A DNA stretch of 64,000 nucleotides from Sphingopyxis macrogoltabida (GTDB lineage Bacteria > Pseudomonadota > Alphaproteobacteria > Sphingomonadales > Sphingomonadaceae). The stretch lies in contig NZ_CP012700.1 of the NCBI RefSeq assembly GCF_001307295.1, positions 4,157,001-4,221,000 of the forward strand, in the 5' to 3' direction. The notes under the pieces are model-generated. The model saw only the letters and a list, made by a program, of their open reading frames with translations. It did not search any database and was not told where the DNA came from. Position 1 is the stretch's first letter, and every line of letters starts with the position of its first letter. The translations under genes and the position numbers were made by a program. Shown here in pieces: positions 17,499 to 24,997 of this stretch.

Positions 17499-18326
17499 TC
17501 AGCGGAGGCCGATGATCGTCTGGGTCAGCGCGGACGCGCCCTCGATCGCCTTGGCATTCGCCTGGAAATTGCGCTGCGCGGCGATCAGCATCACCAATTC
17601 CTCGGTGATATCGACGTTCGAGCGTTCGAGCGCGCCCGACTGGATCGAGCCCATCGGGCCGTTGGTCGCGGCGTCGATCGTCGGCTGGCCGCTGTCGCCG
17701 GTCGACTGCCAGTGCGAATCGCCGATCGGTCGCAGCCCTTCCATCGCAGGGAAAGTCGCCATCGCGATCTTGCCCAGCGTCTGGTCCGAACCGTCGGCGA
17801 AGGTCGCCGTGGCGAGGCCGTCGAGGCCGATCGAGACGTTGACGAGCGCCGCGTCGGGGTTGCCCGGCGCGTGCTGCGGCACGATGAAATCCTGCGTCGA
17901 GGCGAGATCGCGGCTGGTGACGTTGCCGTCGGCGTCGACCGGCAGCAGTTGCAGCGTCGCACCGGTCGAATCGACGACCCGGCCGTCCTCGAGCGGCGAG
18001 AAGGAGCCGTTGCGGGTATAGGTGACCTGGTTGCGCGGCGCTTCGCCCTTCACGACGAACATGCCGTCGCCGATGACCGCCATGTCGAACGTCTTTTCGC
18101 TCGATTCATACGACCCTTGCGTGAACTGCTGGGTGATGCCGCTGAGGCGCGTGCCCTGCCCGGCCACCGTCTTGGTCGACTGGTTCGGCGACGCGGCGAA
18201 GATGTCGCCGAACTCGGCCTTGCTGCGCTTGAAGCCGATCGAGCCGGCGTTGGCGATGTTGTTCGAGACGACCGACATTTCGGTCTGGGCGCCCTTGAGG
18301 CCCGAAAGCGAGGTGTAGAAAGACAT
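17499..18326 (-). CDS. flgE: FlgE, hook protein (short form)
   Basis: 275 residues. FlgE builds the hook. Both terminal helices are present (MSFYTSLSGLKGAQTEMSVV start; EELVMLIAAQRNFQANAKAI end) along with QFTQGSYESSEKTFDMAVIGDGMF. It is much shorter than E. coli FlgE (~402), so the outer domains are reduced. Position after flgD and the FlgE-like central motif separate it from FlgF and FlgG. Confidence 0.9.
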   Translation of the reverse strand: MSFYTSLSGLKGAQTEMSVVSNNIANAGSIGFKRSKAEFGDIFAASPNQSTKTVAGQGTRLSGITQQFTQGSYESSEKTFDMAVIGDGMFVVKGEAPRNQVTYTRNGSFSPLEDGRVVDSTGATLQLLPVDADGNVTSRDLASTQDFIVPQHAPGNPDAALVNVSIGLDGLATATFADGSDQTLGKIAMATFPAMEGLRPIGDSHWQSTGDSGQPTIDAATNGPMGSIQSGALERSNVDITEELVMLIAAQRNFQANAKAIEGASALTQTIIGLR

Positions 18327-18336
18327 AAGCTTTTCC

Positions 18337-18657
18337 TTACTGCGTGCTGTTGGTGTCGGTGATGGTGTCGGTCTCAGGCGCTGGGGTGGCGGCCTTGATG
18401 TCCTGCAGCAGCGCGGTCTGCGCCTTGAGCTGGTCGGAGATCTGCTGGAGCGTCGTGTTTGTCTCGTTAATCCCGGCGAGGCTCGAAAATTGCGCCATCT
18501 GCGCGACCATCGCCTGGTTATCGACCGGGTTGAACGGGTCCTGCTGGCTCAGCTGCGCGGTCATCAGGCGCAGGAAATCGCTCTGCCCCATCTGCTGCCC
18601 GCTGCCCTTCGGCTGGAGCACGACATTGCTGTTGTTGGTGATGCTGTTCACGGCCAT
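18337..18657 (-). CDS. flgD: FlgD, hook cap protein, minimal form
   Basis: 106 residues. FlgD caps the growing hook. Only the conserved N-terminal part is present (DFLRLMTAQLSQQDPFNPVD, residues ~27-46, then QMAQFSSLAGI), followed by a helix and a Thr/Asp-rich tail. The C-terminal domains of the usual ~220-230-residue FlgD are missing with no sign of a frameshift. It lies 10 bases before flgE and one base after flgC. Confidence 0.9.
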   Translation of the reverse strand: MAVNSITNNSNVVLQPKGSGQQMGQSDFLRLMTAQLSQQDPFNPVDNQAMVAQMAQFSSLAGINETNTTLQQISDQLKAQTALLQDIKAATPAPETDTITDTNSTQ

Positions 18658-18658
18658 C

Positions 18659-19066
18659 TTACTGTCCCATCCTCAAGGTTTCGTTGATCAGGCCCTTCGC
18701 GGTTTCGAGGACCTGGACATTGTTCTGATACTGGCGCGCGGTTTCGACCATCTCGACCAGCTCGGCGGCGCTATCGACCGCGGCTTCCCAGACGTTGCCG
18801 TCCTTGTCGGCGAGCGGATTGCTGGGGTCGTGCCGTTTCGACGGTGCCATCTTGCCGACGGTGACCTGGTCGACCTGCACCGTCGCGCGGCCATGATCGT
18901 CCATCACGGTGCGGAACACCGGCTTCATCGAACGAAAGGCGCCCGCCTCGCTCCCCGCGACGGTCCCTGCATTGGCAAGGTTCGACGCGGTGGTGTTGAG
19001 GCGGACGAGCTGCGCCGACATCGCGCGGCCGCTGATGTCGAAGACCGAGAAATTGTTCATCGTCAT
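18659..19066 (-). CDS. flgC: FlgC, proximal rod protein
   Basis: 135 residues, the family length. FlgC is a proximal rod subunit. It carries the N-terminal rod motif (RLNTTASNLANAGTVAGSE) and the C-terminal AAELVEMVETARQYQNNVQVL helix. Its start overlaps the flgB stop by 4 bases. Confidence 0.96.
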   Translation of the reverse strand: MTMNNFSVFDISGRAMSAQLVRLNTTASNLANAGTVAGSEAGAFRSMKPVFRTVMDDHGRATVQVDQVTVGKMAPSKRHDPSNPLADKDGNVWEAAVDSAAELVEMVETARQYQNNVQVLETAKGLINETLRMGQ

Positions 19067-19413
19067 TCGCCCTTGATCGCGCGGGTCAGCGTGTTGACGC
19101 GGCCCGAGAGAAACGCGAGGCTCGACCGGTAGGCGAGCGCATTTTCGGCAAACGCCGTCTGCTCGGTCGCCATCTCGACGGTGTTGCCGTCGAGCGAGGA
19201 CTGGACCGGGACGCGATACGCAATCGCACCCTGCATCGCGTCGGCGGCCGAGCCGCCCTGCTGCGCCAGGTCGAGCGCTTTCGAGAAATCGAGGTCGCGC
19301 GCCTTGTAATTGGGCGTCGCGGCATTGGCGATGTTCGACGCGAGCAGCATCATGCGCTGGCTGCGCAGCTGGAGCGCCGTCGCGTGCAGGCCAAAAAGCT
19401 TTTCGGATGCCAT
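19063..19413 (-). CDS. flgB: FlgB, proximal rod protein
   Basis: 116 residues from the ATG at 19413. This start is chosen over an earlier in-frame ATG at 19500 because GAAGGA precedes it at good spacing, MASEKLFGLHATALQLRSQR is a normal FlgB start, and the sigma-54 promoter overlaps the longer start. FlgB is the first rod subunit above the export gate. It leads the flgBCDEFGHIJKL operon of eleven genes. Confidence 0.95.
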   Translation of the reverse strand: MASEKLFGLHATALQLRSQRMMLLASNIANAATPNYKARDLDFSKALDLAQQGGSAADAMQGAIAYRVPVQSSLDGNTVEMATEQTAFAENALAYRSSLAFLSGRVNTLTRAIKGE

Positions 19414-19492
19414 CGTACCATTCCTTCTTTTGCCGCGGGGCCCTCGGTCGGCGGTCGCCGGCGCGGGTGCGCGGAAAAACAGAAGGAACAAT

Positions 19493-19507
19493 GCAATCAC
19501 CGTGCCA
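19493..19507 (-). promoter_or_regulatory. Sigma-54 promoter of the flgB operon
   Basis: On the - strand TGGCACG-GTGA-TTGC, an exact match to the sigma-54 consensus TGGCACG-N4-TTGC, followed by A. The predicted start is near 19481, about 68 bases before the flgB ATG. It diverges from the flgA sigma-54 promoter at 19639. Confidence 0.9.
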
Positions 19508-19581
19508 AAAGATATTTTCCTATGTTTTTCATATATTTGAATGAATCCTCCGGCGCTCCGGCGACGGGCATTCCAGCGTCA

Positions 19582-19595
19582 GTCAAAAGTTTGAC
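19582..19595. promoter_or_regulatory. Candidate enhancer box GTCAAAAGTTTGAC
   Basis: Perfect 14-base palindrome of the form GTCA-N6-TGAC in the flgA/flgB intergenic region, centred roughly 107 bases upstream of the flgB start and 76 upstream of the flgA start. It resembles the FleQ box described in Pseudomonas. It would allow one bound activator to serve both divergent sigma-54 promoters. Confidence 0.55.
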
Positions 19596-19638
19596 GGCGC
19601 GCGCCGCGGCGCCGCGCAAAGCCGCGGCAAACCACGAC

Positions 19639-19653
19639 TGGCACGCTTCTTGC
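19639..19653 (+). promoter_or_regulatory. Sigma-54 promoter of flgA
   Basis: TGGCACG-CTTC-TTGC (19639-19653), an exact consensus match, followed by T. The predicted start near 19665 leaves a 30-base leader containing GAAGGAG before the flgA ATG. Confidence 0.9.
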
Positions 19654-19694
19654 TTTCATATCCGCGACCATTTTGGACCTGAAGGAGATGGATC

Positions 19695-20213
19695 ATGGTT
19701 CGCAAGACAAGCACCTGGCGCGTTGCCGGCATCGCCGCCTGCATGGCTGCCGCACCCGCCGCCCATGCCCAGCAAGCCAGCGAGGACTGGCAGACGATCG
19801 ACGTGCTTACCGCGATGGTGGCGAATGCGATGGGCCGCTCGGCGACCCCGATCGACCGCCGCATCAAGCTGGCGCGCTGCCCCGAACAGGCATCGGTCAC
19901 CGCGATCGACGCCCAGACGCTCGCGGTCCGCTGCCCTTCGCTGGGCTGGCGCCTCCGCGTGCCGATGACCGGCCCCGCCGTCGGCACCCCGACGCAGGCG
20001 AGCTACGCCCGCCCCGCGGCCGCCGCACCGGTGATCCGCCGCGGCGACAATGTCCGCGTGACGATCGACACCGAAAGTTTTTCGATCAGCTATGCCGCAA
20101 CCGCGTCCGAAGACGGCCGCGTCGGCGAAACGATCGCTCTCAGGGGCAGCGATGCCAAGAGCACACTCAGCGCCACCGTCACCGGCCCCGGCCGGGCCCG
20201 CCTCGCCGACTAG
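19695..20213 (+). CDS. flgA: FlgA, P-ring assembly chaperone
   Basis: 172 residues. FlgA is a periplasmic chaperone for P-ring (FlgI) polymerisation. There is a signal peptide (residues ~1-25, ending AHA-Q), a mid-region with two Cys (ARCPEQ and VRCPS), and a C-terminal SAF-like domain containing IRRGDNVRVTIDTESFSISYAATASEDG and GSDAK, typical of FlgA. It is monocistronic: a strong terminator follows at 20240. Confidence 0.92.
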   Translation: MVRKTSTWRVAGIAACMAAAPAAHAQQASEDWQTIDVLTAMVANAMGRSATPIDRRIKLARCPEQASVTAIDAQTLAVRCPSLGWRLRVPMTGPAVGTPTQASYARPAAAAPVIRRGDNVRVTIDTESFSISYAATASEDGRVGETIALRGSDAKSTLSATVTGPGRARLAD

Positions 20214-20239
20214 AATTTCACCCCTGCTGGTCGCATCGG

Positions 20240-20277
20240 CCCGGCGGCTGTCGATTTTCCGACGCCGCCGGGTTTTT
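20240..20277 (+). terminator. Intrinsic terminator of flgA
   Basis: Nine-base stem CCCGGCGGC (20240-20248) / GCCGCCGGG (20264-20272), extended inside by GTCG/CGAC, followed directly by TTTTT (20273-20277). It lies 27 bases after the flgA stop. Confidence 0.9.
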
Positions 20278-20345
20278 CTCGTTGGCATTGGGAATTTGTG
20301 GCCGGTGGCGGCCTTGGGGTGGTGAGGGGACGCTGCTTAAGCCAT

Positions 20346-20424
20346 CTTCGTCATCCCGGACTTGATCCGGGATCCATTGCGGCGCTGATGTCATGGACCC
20401 CGGATCAAGTCCGGGGTGACGAAG
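20346..20424. repeat. Palindromic intergenic repeat, copy 2
   Basis: Same dispersed palindrome as at 6541: left arm 20346-20370, right arm 20400-20424 with one mismatch (GGGGTGACGAAG for GGGATGACGAAG). It fills part of the 359-base gap between flgA and flgM, which otherwise holds the flgA terminator and the flgM promoter. Confidence 0.85.
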
Positions 20425-20493
20425 GATTGAAAGTCGCGTTTCGGCCGTAATGCGCCGATAATCGCGTCCGTGTCATTTTTCCGGCACCACCCC

Positions 20494-20520
20494 TTAATCC
20501 TCCCCGTCACCGTCCGTTAA
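20494..20520 (+). promoter_or_regulatory. Sigma-28 (FliA) type promoter of flgM
   Basis: TTAA (20494-20497), 15-base spacer, TCCGTTAA (20513-20520), one change from the GCCGTTAA box of fliD and motA. It ends 52 bases before the flgM ATG. FliA driving its own anti-sigma factor is the expected feedback. Confidence 0.65.
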
Positions 20521-20572
20521 AGCCTTCGATACGGCGCCGTCACTTTTCTGACGGACGGCCAAGGAGGCGAAC

Positions 20573-20875
20573 ATGTCGGGTGACAGCAAGATCGGGGTGC
20601 AAGCCGTCGGCGGCCTTGTCCGCACCGGCGCCACGCGCAGGATCGCAAGCGAAAGCGCTGCGGCGACACGGCCGCCGGTCCGCGTGGCGGCGCAGGACGC
20701 CCTGCCCGTTGCCCGGCTGATCACGATGGCCGGCGAACTCGCCGCACAGGGACCGTCGGTCGACGTGTCGCGCGTCGCGGCGCTGCGCACCGCCATCGCC
20801 GGCGGCAGCTATACCCCCGATGCGGCCGCCACCGCCAAGGCGATGCTGGCGTTCCAGAAAGGCAGCGGCGCCTGA
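20573..20875 (+). CDS. flgM: FlgM, anti-sigma-28 factor
   Basis: 100 residues. FlgM holds FliA inactive until it is exported through the finished hook. The first ~45 residues are disordered and the C-terminal part (VARLITMAGELAAQGPSVDVSRVAALRTAIAGGSYTPDAAATAKAML) is the FlgM helix set, with the typical VDVSRVAALRTAIAGGSY pattern. AAGGAGG precedes the ATG. Its stop overlaps the next gene by one base. Confidence 0.93.
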   Translation: MSGDSKIGVQAVGGLVRTGATRRIASESAAATRPPVRVAAQDALPVARLITMAGELAAQGPSVDVSRVAALRTAIAGGSYTPDAAATAKAMLAFQKGSGA

Positions 20876-21180
20876 TGCTGGCCGAGATGGACGAGGTGCA
20901 GGCGCGGCTCGACGCGCTGGTCGGCGCGCTGGACGGGCAGGACGCGGGCGCGATCATCGCCGCGACCGAGGCGCTCGCCACGTCGGTGATCCTGTTTCGC
21001 GGCGCGCGCGTCGCCGAAGGCAGCGAAGGCCGCGCGCGGGCGCTGATCGAGGCGGTGCTCGGCCAGCTCGAAGCCGCCGCGATCCGCGTCAACATCCTGA
21101 AGAACTGGACGCGTCAGAGGATTGACAACACCCATCAGCTACGCGGCGGCGCGACGCGGGGACCTGCCCTAACCTACTGA
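20875..21180 (+). CDS. flgN: FlgN-like export chaperone
   Basis: 101 residues, helical throughout. FlgN is the cytoplasmic chaperone for the junction proteins FlgK and FlgL. The call rests on position directly after flgM (TGATG overlap), size, and the C-terminal NILKNWTRQRIDNTHQLRGG stretch, which resembles the FlgN C-terminal region. Sequence conservation of the family is low. A candidate enhancer box for the next promoter lies within its coding end. Confidence 0.75.
   Translation: MLAEMDEVQARLDALVGALDGQDAGAIIAATEALATSVILFRGARVAEGSEGRARALIEAVLGQLEAAAIRVNILKNWTRQRIDNTHQLRGGATRGPALTY
21113..21126. promoter_or_regulatory. Candidate enhancer box GTCAGAGGATTGAC
   Basis: A second GTCA-N6-TGAC match, inside the 3' end of the flgN-like gene and about 119 bases upstream of the predicted sigma-54 start at 21239. 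The half-sites match those of the box between flgA and flgB while the centres differ. Confidence 0.45.
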
Positions 21181-21212
21181 TAAGACTTGCTTCCGAGGCC
21201 GTTTTCCCGAAA

Positions 21213-21227
21213 TGGCACGATGATTGC
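21213..21227 (+). promoter_or_regulatory. Sigma-54 promoter of the transglycosylase-flhA-fliA operon
   Basis: TGGCACG-ATGA-TTGC (21213-21227), an exact consensus match, followed by T. The predicted start near 21239 is about 21 bases before the ATG at 21260. It places flhA and the FliA sigma factor under the sigma-54 tier. Confidence 0.9.
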
Positions 21228-21259
21228 TTTTGGTCTGCTGAACCAGCGGAACCAAAGCC

Positions 21260-22081
21260 ATGAATGCGATCAATACCCCTCAAAGCCCGCGCATCGCCGC
21301 ACCCGTCATCGACGCGGTGCAGAGCGCATCGGCGCGGACGGGGATCGACTTCGACTATCTGTTCGACGTCGCGCGCGTCGAAAGCGGCTTCAATCCGACC
21401 GCCAAGGCACCGACCTCGTCGGCGCGCGGGCTGTACCAGTTCACCAAACAGACCTGGCTCGCCACCCTGCAGCGCCATGGCGCCGAGCACGGCCTCGGCT
21501 GGGCGGCGAACGCGATCGGACGCGACGCGTCGGGGCGCTTGTCGGTGACCGACCCCGCGCTGCGCCAGCAGATCTTCGACCTGCGCGACGATCCCGCCGC
21601 GGCGTCGAGCATGGCCGCCGAGCTGACCTCGGACAACCGCGACTATCTGGAAAGCCGCATCGGCCGCAGCGCCGAGCCGGTCGACCTTTATCTCGCCCAT
21701 TTCCTCGGTAGCGGCGGCGCCGCCAAATTCCTCGCGGCGTGGGAAGCCAACCCCGACCTGCCGGGCGCAACGATGATGCCCGACGCGGCCGCCGCCAACC
21801 GCTCGATCTTCTATGCCTCCGACGGCAGCATGCGCAGCCTCGGCGAAATCCGCGAACGCTTCCGCCTCAAGCTCGAAGACGGCAGCGCGCCGGCGACGCT
21901 GCCCGGCGGCGGTTCCGGCCTCGCGCCCGGATGGCGCATGCAGATGGCAAGCAGCAGCGGCGCCCCCGCCGGGCGGCCGCCGCTTCCGATGATGGATATT
22001 CAGCCGATGCCCAGGAAACTCTCGATGGGCTTCGCCGCCCAAGCCTATCAGCGGCTCGCGTCGCTCGGAGGCACGGCATGA
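21260..22081 (+). CDS. Flagellar lytic transglycosylase (SltF-like)
   Basis: 273 residues. An SLT-type lytic transglycosylase domain fills the first ~170 residues; the catalytic Glu is E41 in ARVESGFNP, with the partner motifs SSARGLYQFTKQTW and DLYLAHFLGSGGAAKFL. It would open peptidoglycan for the rod, the job done in Rhodobacter by SltF together with the single-domain FlgJ. No Sec signal peptide is visible at the N-terminus, so export may use the flagellar apparatus. The stop overlaps the flhA ATG (ATGA). Confidence 0.87.
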   Translation: MNAINTPQSPRIAAPVIDAVQSASARTGIDFDYLFDVARVESGFNPTAKAPTSSARGLYQFTKQTWLATLQRHGAEHGLGWAANAIGRDASGRLSVTDPALRQQIFDLRDDPAAASSMAAELTSDNRDYLESRIGRSAEPVDLYLAHFLGSGGAAKFLAAWEANPDLPGATMMPDAAAANRSIFYASDGSMRSLGEIRERFRLKLEDGSAPATLPGGGSGLAPGWRMQMASSSGAPAGRPPLPMMDIQPMPRKLSMGFAAQAYQRLASLGGTA

Positions 22082-24201
22082 CGCCGGGCCTGAACCTGCG
22101 CAACGCCGGCCGCTTCGCCGGTGCCGCCGCGCTGCCGGCGGGGATGCTGATCCTCGTCGCGCTGATGGTGATCCCGGTTTCGCCGCTGATCCTCGACATC
22201 AGCTTCGTCGCCAACATCATGATCAGCCTGCTGATCCTGATGGTCGCGCTGCAGGCGTCGAAACCGCTCGATTTCTCGGCCTTCCCGACCGTCCTGCTGC
22301 TCGCGACCCTGTTCCGCCTCGCGCTCAACGTCGCCTCGACGCGCGTCGTGCTCGTCCACGGGCACGAAGGCACCGCATCGGCGGGCCATGTCATCGAGGC
22401 GTTCGGCCAAGTGCTGATCGGCGGCGACTATGTCGTCGGCCTGTTCGTCTTCGTCGTGTTGATGATCATCAACCTCGTCGTCATCACCAAGGGCGCCGGA
22501 CGCGTCTCCGAAGTGTCGGCGCGCTTCACCCTCGACGCCTTGCCCGGCAAGCAGATGGCGATCGACGCCGACCTCAACGCCGGCCTGCTCACCCCCGACG
22601 AAGCCAAGGCCCGCCGTCAGGAAGTCGCGACCGAAGCCGATTTCTACGGCTCGATGGACGGTGCCTCGAAGTTCGTGAAGGGCGACGCGGTCGCCGGCCT
22701 GCTGATCCTGTTCGTCAACATCGTCGGCGGCCTGATCCTCGGCATCTTCAGCCATGGCCTCAGCTTCTCCGAAGCCGGCAGCACCTATGTCACACTGGCG
22801 ATCGGCGACGCGCTCGTCGCGCAGATCCCGGCGCTGCTGCTCTCGATCGCCGCCGCCGCCATCGTCACCCGCGTCAATTCGCCGCTCGACCTTTCGGGCC
22901 AGATCGGCAGCCAGTTCGCGTCGCCGACGATCTGGATGGCAGTCAGCGGCATATTGTTCATCCTCGGCGTGGTCCCGGCGATGCCGCAGATGCTGATCCT
23001 GCCCGCCAGCGCGATCGCCGGCGTCATCGGCTGGCAATTGCGGCGTGCCGCCGCCGATCAGGCCGCGGCGCCCGAACCCGCGGCGCCCGCTGCCGACCCG
23101 CATCATATCGACTGGGCCGACGTCAGCGACGCCAGCGCCTGCCAGCTCGAAATCGGCTATGCGCTCGTCGCGCTGGTCGACGACCGCAAGGGTGCGCCGC
23201 TGATGACGCGGATCACCGGCATCCGCCGCCAATTGTCGAAGGAACTCGGCTTCGTGGTCCCGCCGGTCAAGGTCAGCGACGACCTGTCGCTGCCCGGCAA
23301 CGTCTATCGCATCTCGGTCGCCGGGGTGATCGTCGGCGAGGATGAGGTTTTCCCGAACGAGATGCTCGCCCTCGATTCGGGCGATCTGGTCGCCAAGGTG
23401 ACCGGACGCCCGTGCAAGGATCCGACCTTCGGGCTCGACGCGCTGTGGATCCCGAAGGCGGCACAGAATGATGCGATCGCGGCGGGCTATACCGTCGTCG
23501 ATCCGGCCACCGTGGTCGCGACGCACCTCAACAACAGCATCATCGCTTCGGCCGCCGAACTGTTCGGCATCGACGACGCGCAGGCGCTGATCGACAATCT
23601 GAAGCTCCACTATCCACAGCTCGCCCAGAATCTGAGCCCGCAGGGCTATGCGCTGCCGCGCGTCGCGGCGCTGTGCAAGGCGCTGCTGATCGAGCGCGTG
23701 CCCTTGCGCGATTTCCGCAAGATCGCGGAGGCGATGGTCGCACTGGCGGCGCAGCAGCTCGGCGACGGCGACCTGATCGAGGCGGTGCGCCAGCGCATCG
23801 GCGCCCTGATCGTCCAGACGATCGTGCCGGGCCGCATGCCGCTCCCCGTCGTCACCTTCAGCCCCGAGATCGAGGTGCTGCTTAATCAGGCGGTGCGCGC
23901 CAATCCCGGCGCCGAATGGCCGTTCGAGCATGGCATGGCGATGAAGATCGTCGAGCAGATCGGACAAGCGGTCGAACCGCTGCTGCTGTCGACGCGCAGC
24001 TTCGCGCTGGTCGCCTCGCCGATCTGCCGCCCGGCGCTGTCGCGGCTGGTCCGCGCGACCTTCCCCGACGTCGCCGTCATTTCCTACCTGGAGATCCCGG
24101 CGAACAAGCAGACCGAAATCGTCGCCACCATCGGCGCGGAAGTTCCGCGCCTCGGCGCCGCCGAAGACGCCCAGACCAAGGACGAATATCATGAGAATTG
24201 A
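22078..24201 (+). CDS. flhA: FlhA, flagellar export gate protein
   Basis: 707 residues from the ATG at 22078, chosen by the ATGA overlap with the preceding gene although the frame is open further upstream. FlhA forms the nonameric export ring that receives chaperone-substrate complexes. About eight membrane helices occupy residues ~18-320, with the FHIPEP-family stretch KGAGRVSEVSARFTLDALPGKQMAIDADL; the cytoplasmic domain follows from ~350. The last ~3 codons overlap fliA. Confidence 0.97.
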   Translation: MTPGLNLRNAGRFAGAAALPAGMLILVALMVIPVSPLILDISFVANIMISLLILMVALQASKPLDFSAFPTVLLLATLFRLALNVASTRVVLVHGHEGTASAGHVIEAFGQVLIGGDYVVGLFVFVVLMIINLVVITKGAGRVSEVSARFTLDALPGKQMAIDADLNAGLLTPDEAKARRQEVATEADFYGSMDGASKFVKGDAVAGLLILFVNIVGGLILGIFSHGLSFSEAGSTYVTLAIGDALVAQIPALLLSIAAAAIVTRVNSPLDLSGQIGSQFASPTIWMAVSGILFILGVVPAMPQMLILPASAIAGVIGWQLRRAAADQAAAPEPAAPAADPHHIDWADVSDASACQLEIGYALVALVDDRKGAPLMTRITGIRRQLSKELGFVVPPVKVSDDLSLPGNVYRISVAGVIVGEDEVFPNEMLALDSGDLVAKVTGRPCKDPTFGLDALWIPKAAQNDAIAAGYTVVDPATVVATHLNNSIIASAAELFGIDDAQALIDNLKLHYPQLAQNLSPQGYALPRVAALCKALLIERVPLRDFRKIAEAMVALAAQQLGDGDLIEAVRQRIGALIVQTIVPGRMPLPVVTFSPEIEVLLNQAVRANPGAEWPFEHGMAMKIVEQIGQAVEPLLLSTRSFALVASPICRPALSRLVRATFPDVAVISYLEIPANKQTEIVATIGAEVPRLGAAEDAQTKDEYHEN

Positions 24202-24961
24202 GCCCGCGGGGCAGTTCGCCGGCGCCACCGGTCCGAGGGAATATGCCGCCGCCGGCGGGACGCTGCGCCCGCGCGGCTATCCCGACAGCGTCGAACGGCT
24301 GGTCGACGAATATGCGCCGCTGGTGCGCAAGATCGCCTGGCAGGTGTTTTCGCGCGTGTCGCGGACGAGCGAACTCGACGACCTCATCCAGATGGGACTG
24401 ATCGCGCTCATCGAGGCGAGTCGCCACTATGAAGAGCGCGGCTTTGCCTTTGCCACCTATGCCTCGACCCGCATTCGCGGCGCGATGATCGACCAGCTCC
24501 GCCGCGAAGCCGACGTCGGCCGCTCGGCGATGGTGGCGAACAAGCGGCTGAAGACGGTCCGGGCGACGCTCGAACAGCATCTGATGCGCGCGCCGACGGC
24601 CGCCGAGATGGCCGAGGCGTTCGAAATGTCAGCCGAAGAATATTTCGCGCTCGAACGCAGCGCAACGCAGGGCCGCTCGACCTCGCTCGACGAGTTGACC
24701 GAGAGCGGCAGCTTCCTGATCGCCGATGACCGGCCGGGCGCCGAAACATTATATGAGGAAGAGGATGTGCTGGATGCGCTGCGCCAGTGCATCGACCGGC
24801 TGTCCGAGCGCGAGCAGATGGTGCTCCAGCTCTATTTCTTCGAGGAACTGAATTTGCAGGAGATCGGCCTGACCCTCGACGTCAGCGCTGCCCGCATCTG
24901 CCAGATCAAGCGCGACGCAATGGCGAAGGTCAATGCGATGATGGTGGAAATGACCGAATAG
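24191..24961 (+). CDS. fliA: FliA, flagellar sigma-28 factor
   Basis: 256 residues. Sigma-70 family factor for late flagellar genes. Region 2 (LDDLIQMGLIALIEASRHYEERGFAFATYASTRIRGAMID), region 3 (RAPTAAEMAEAFEMS) and region 4 (LSEREQMVLQLYFFEELNLQEIGLTLDVSAARICQIKR) are all present, with the FliA-typical RIRGAMIDQLR. Its likely antagonist FlgM is encoded at 20573 and its predicted promoters precede fliD, motA and flgM. It ends the flagellar block. Confidence 0.95.
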   Translation: MRIEPAGQFAGATGPREYAAAGGTLRPRGYPDSVERLVDEYAPLVRKIAWQVFSRVSRTSELDDLIQMGLIALIEASRHYEERGFAFATYASTRIRGAMIDQLRREADVGRSAMVANKRLKTVRATLEQHLMRAPTAAEMAEAFEMSAEEYFALERSATQGRSTSLDELTESGSFLIADDRPGAETLYEEEDVLDALRQCIDRLSEREQMVLQLYFFEELNLQEIGLTLDVSAARICQIKRDAMAKVNAMMVEMTE

Positions 24962-24997
24962 GTAGCCGGGCGGCCCCACACCGTCCATGCCAGACCG

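Noticed and set aside
22048..24228. A 726-codon antisense frame over flhA
   Set aside because: Shadow of flhA: Asp/Arg-rich, no membrane helices or domains.
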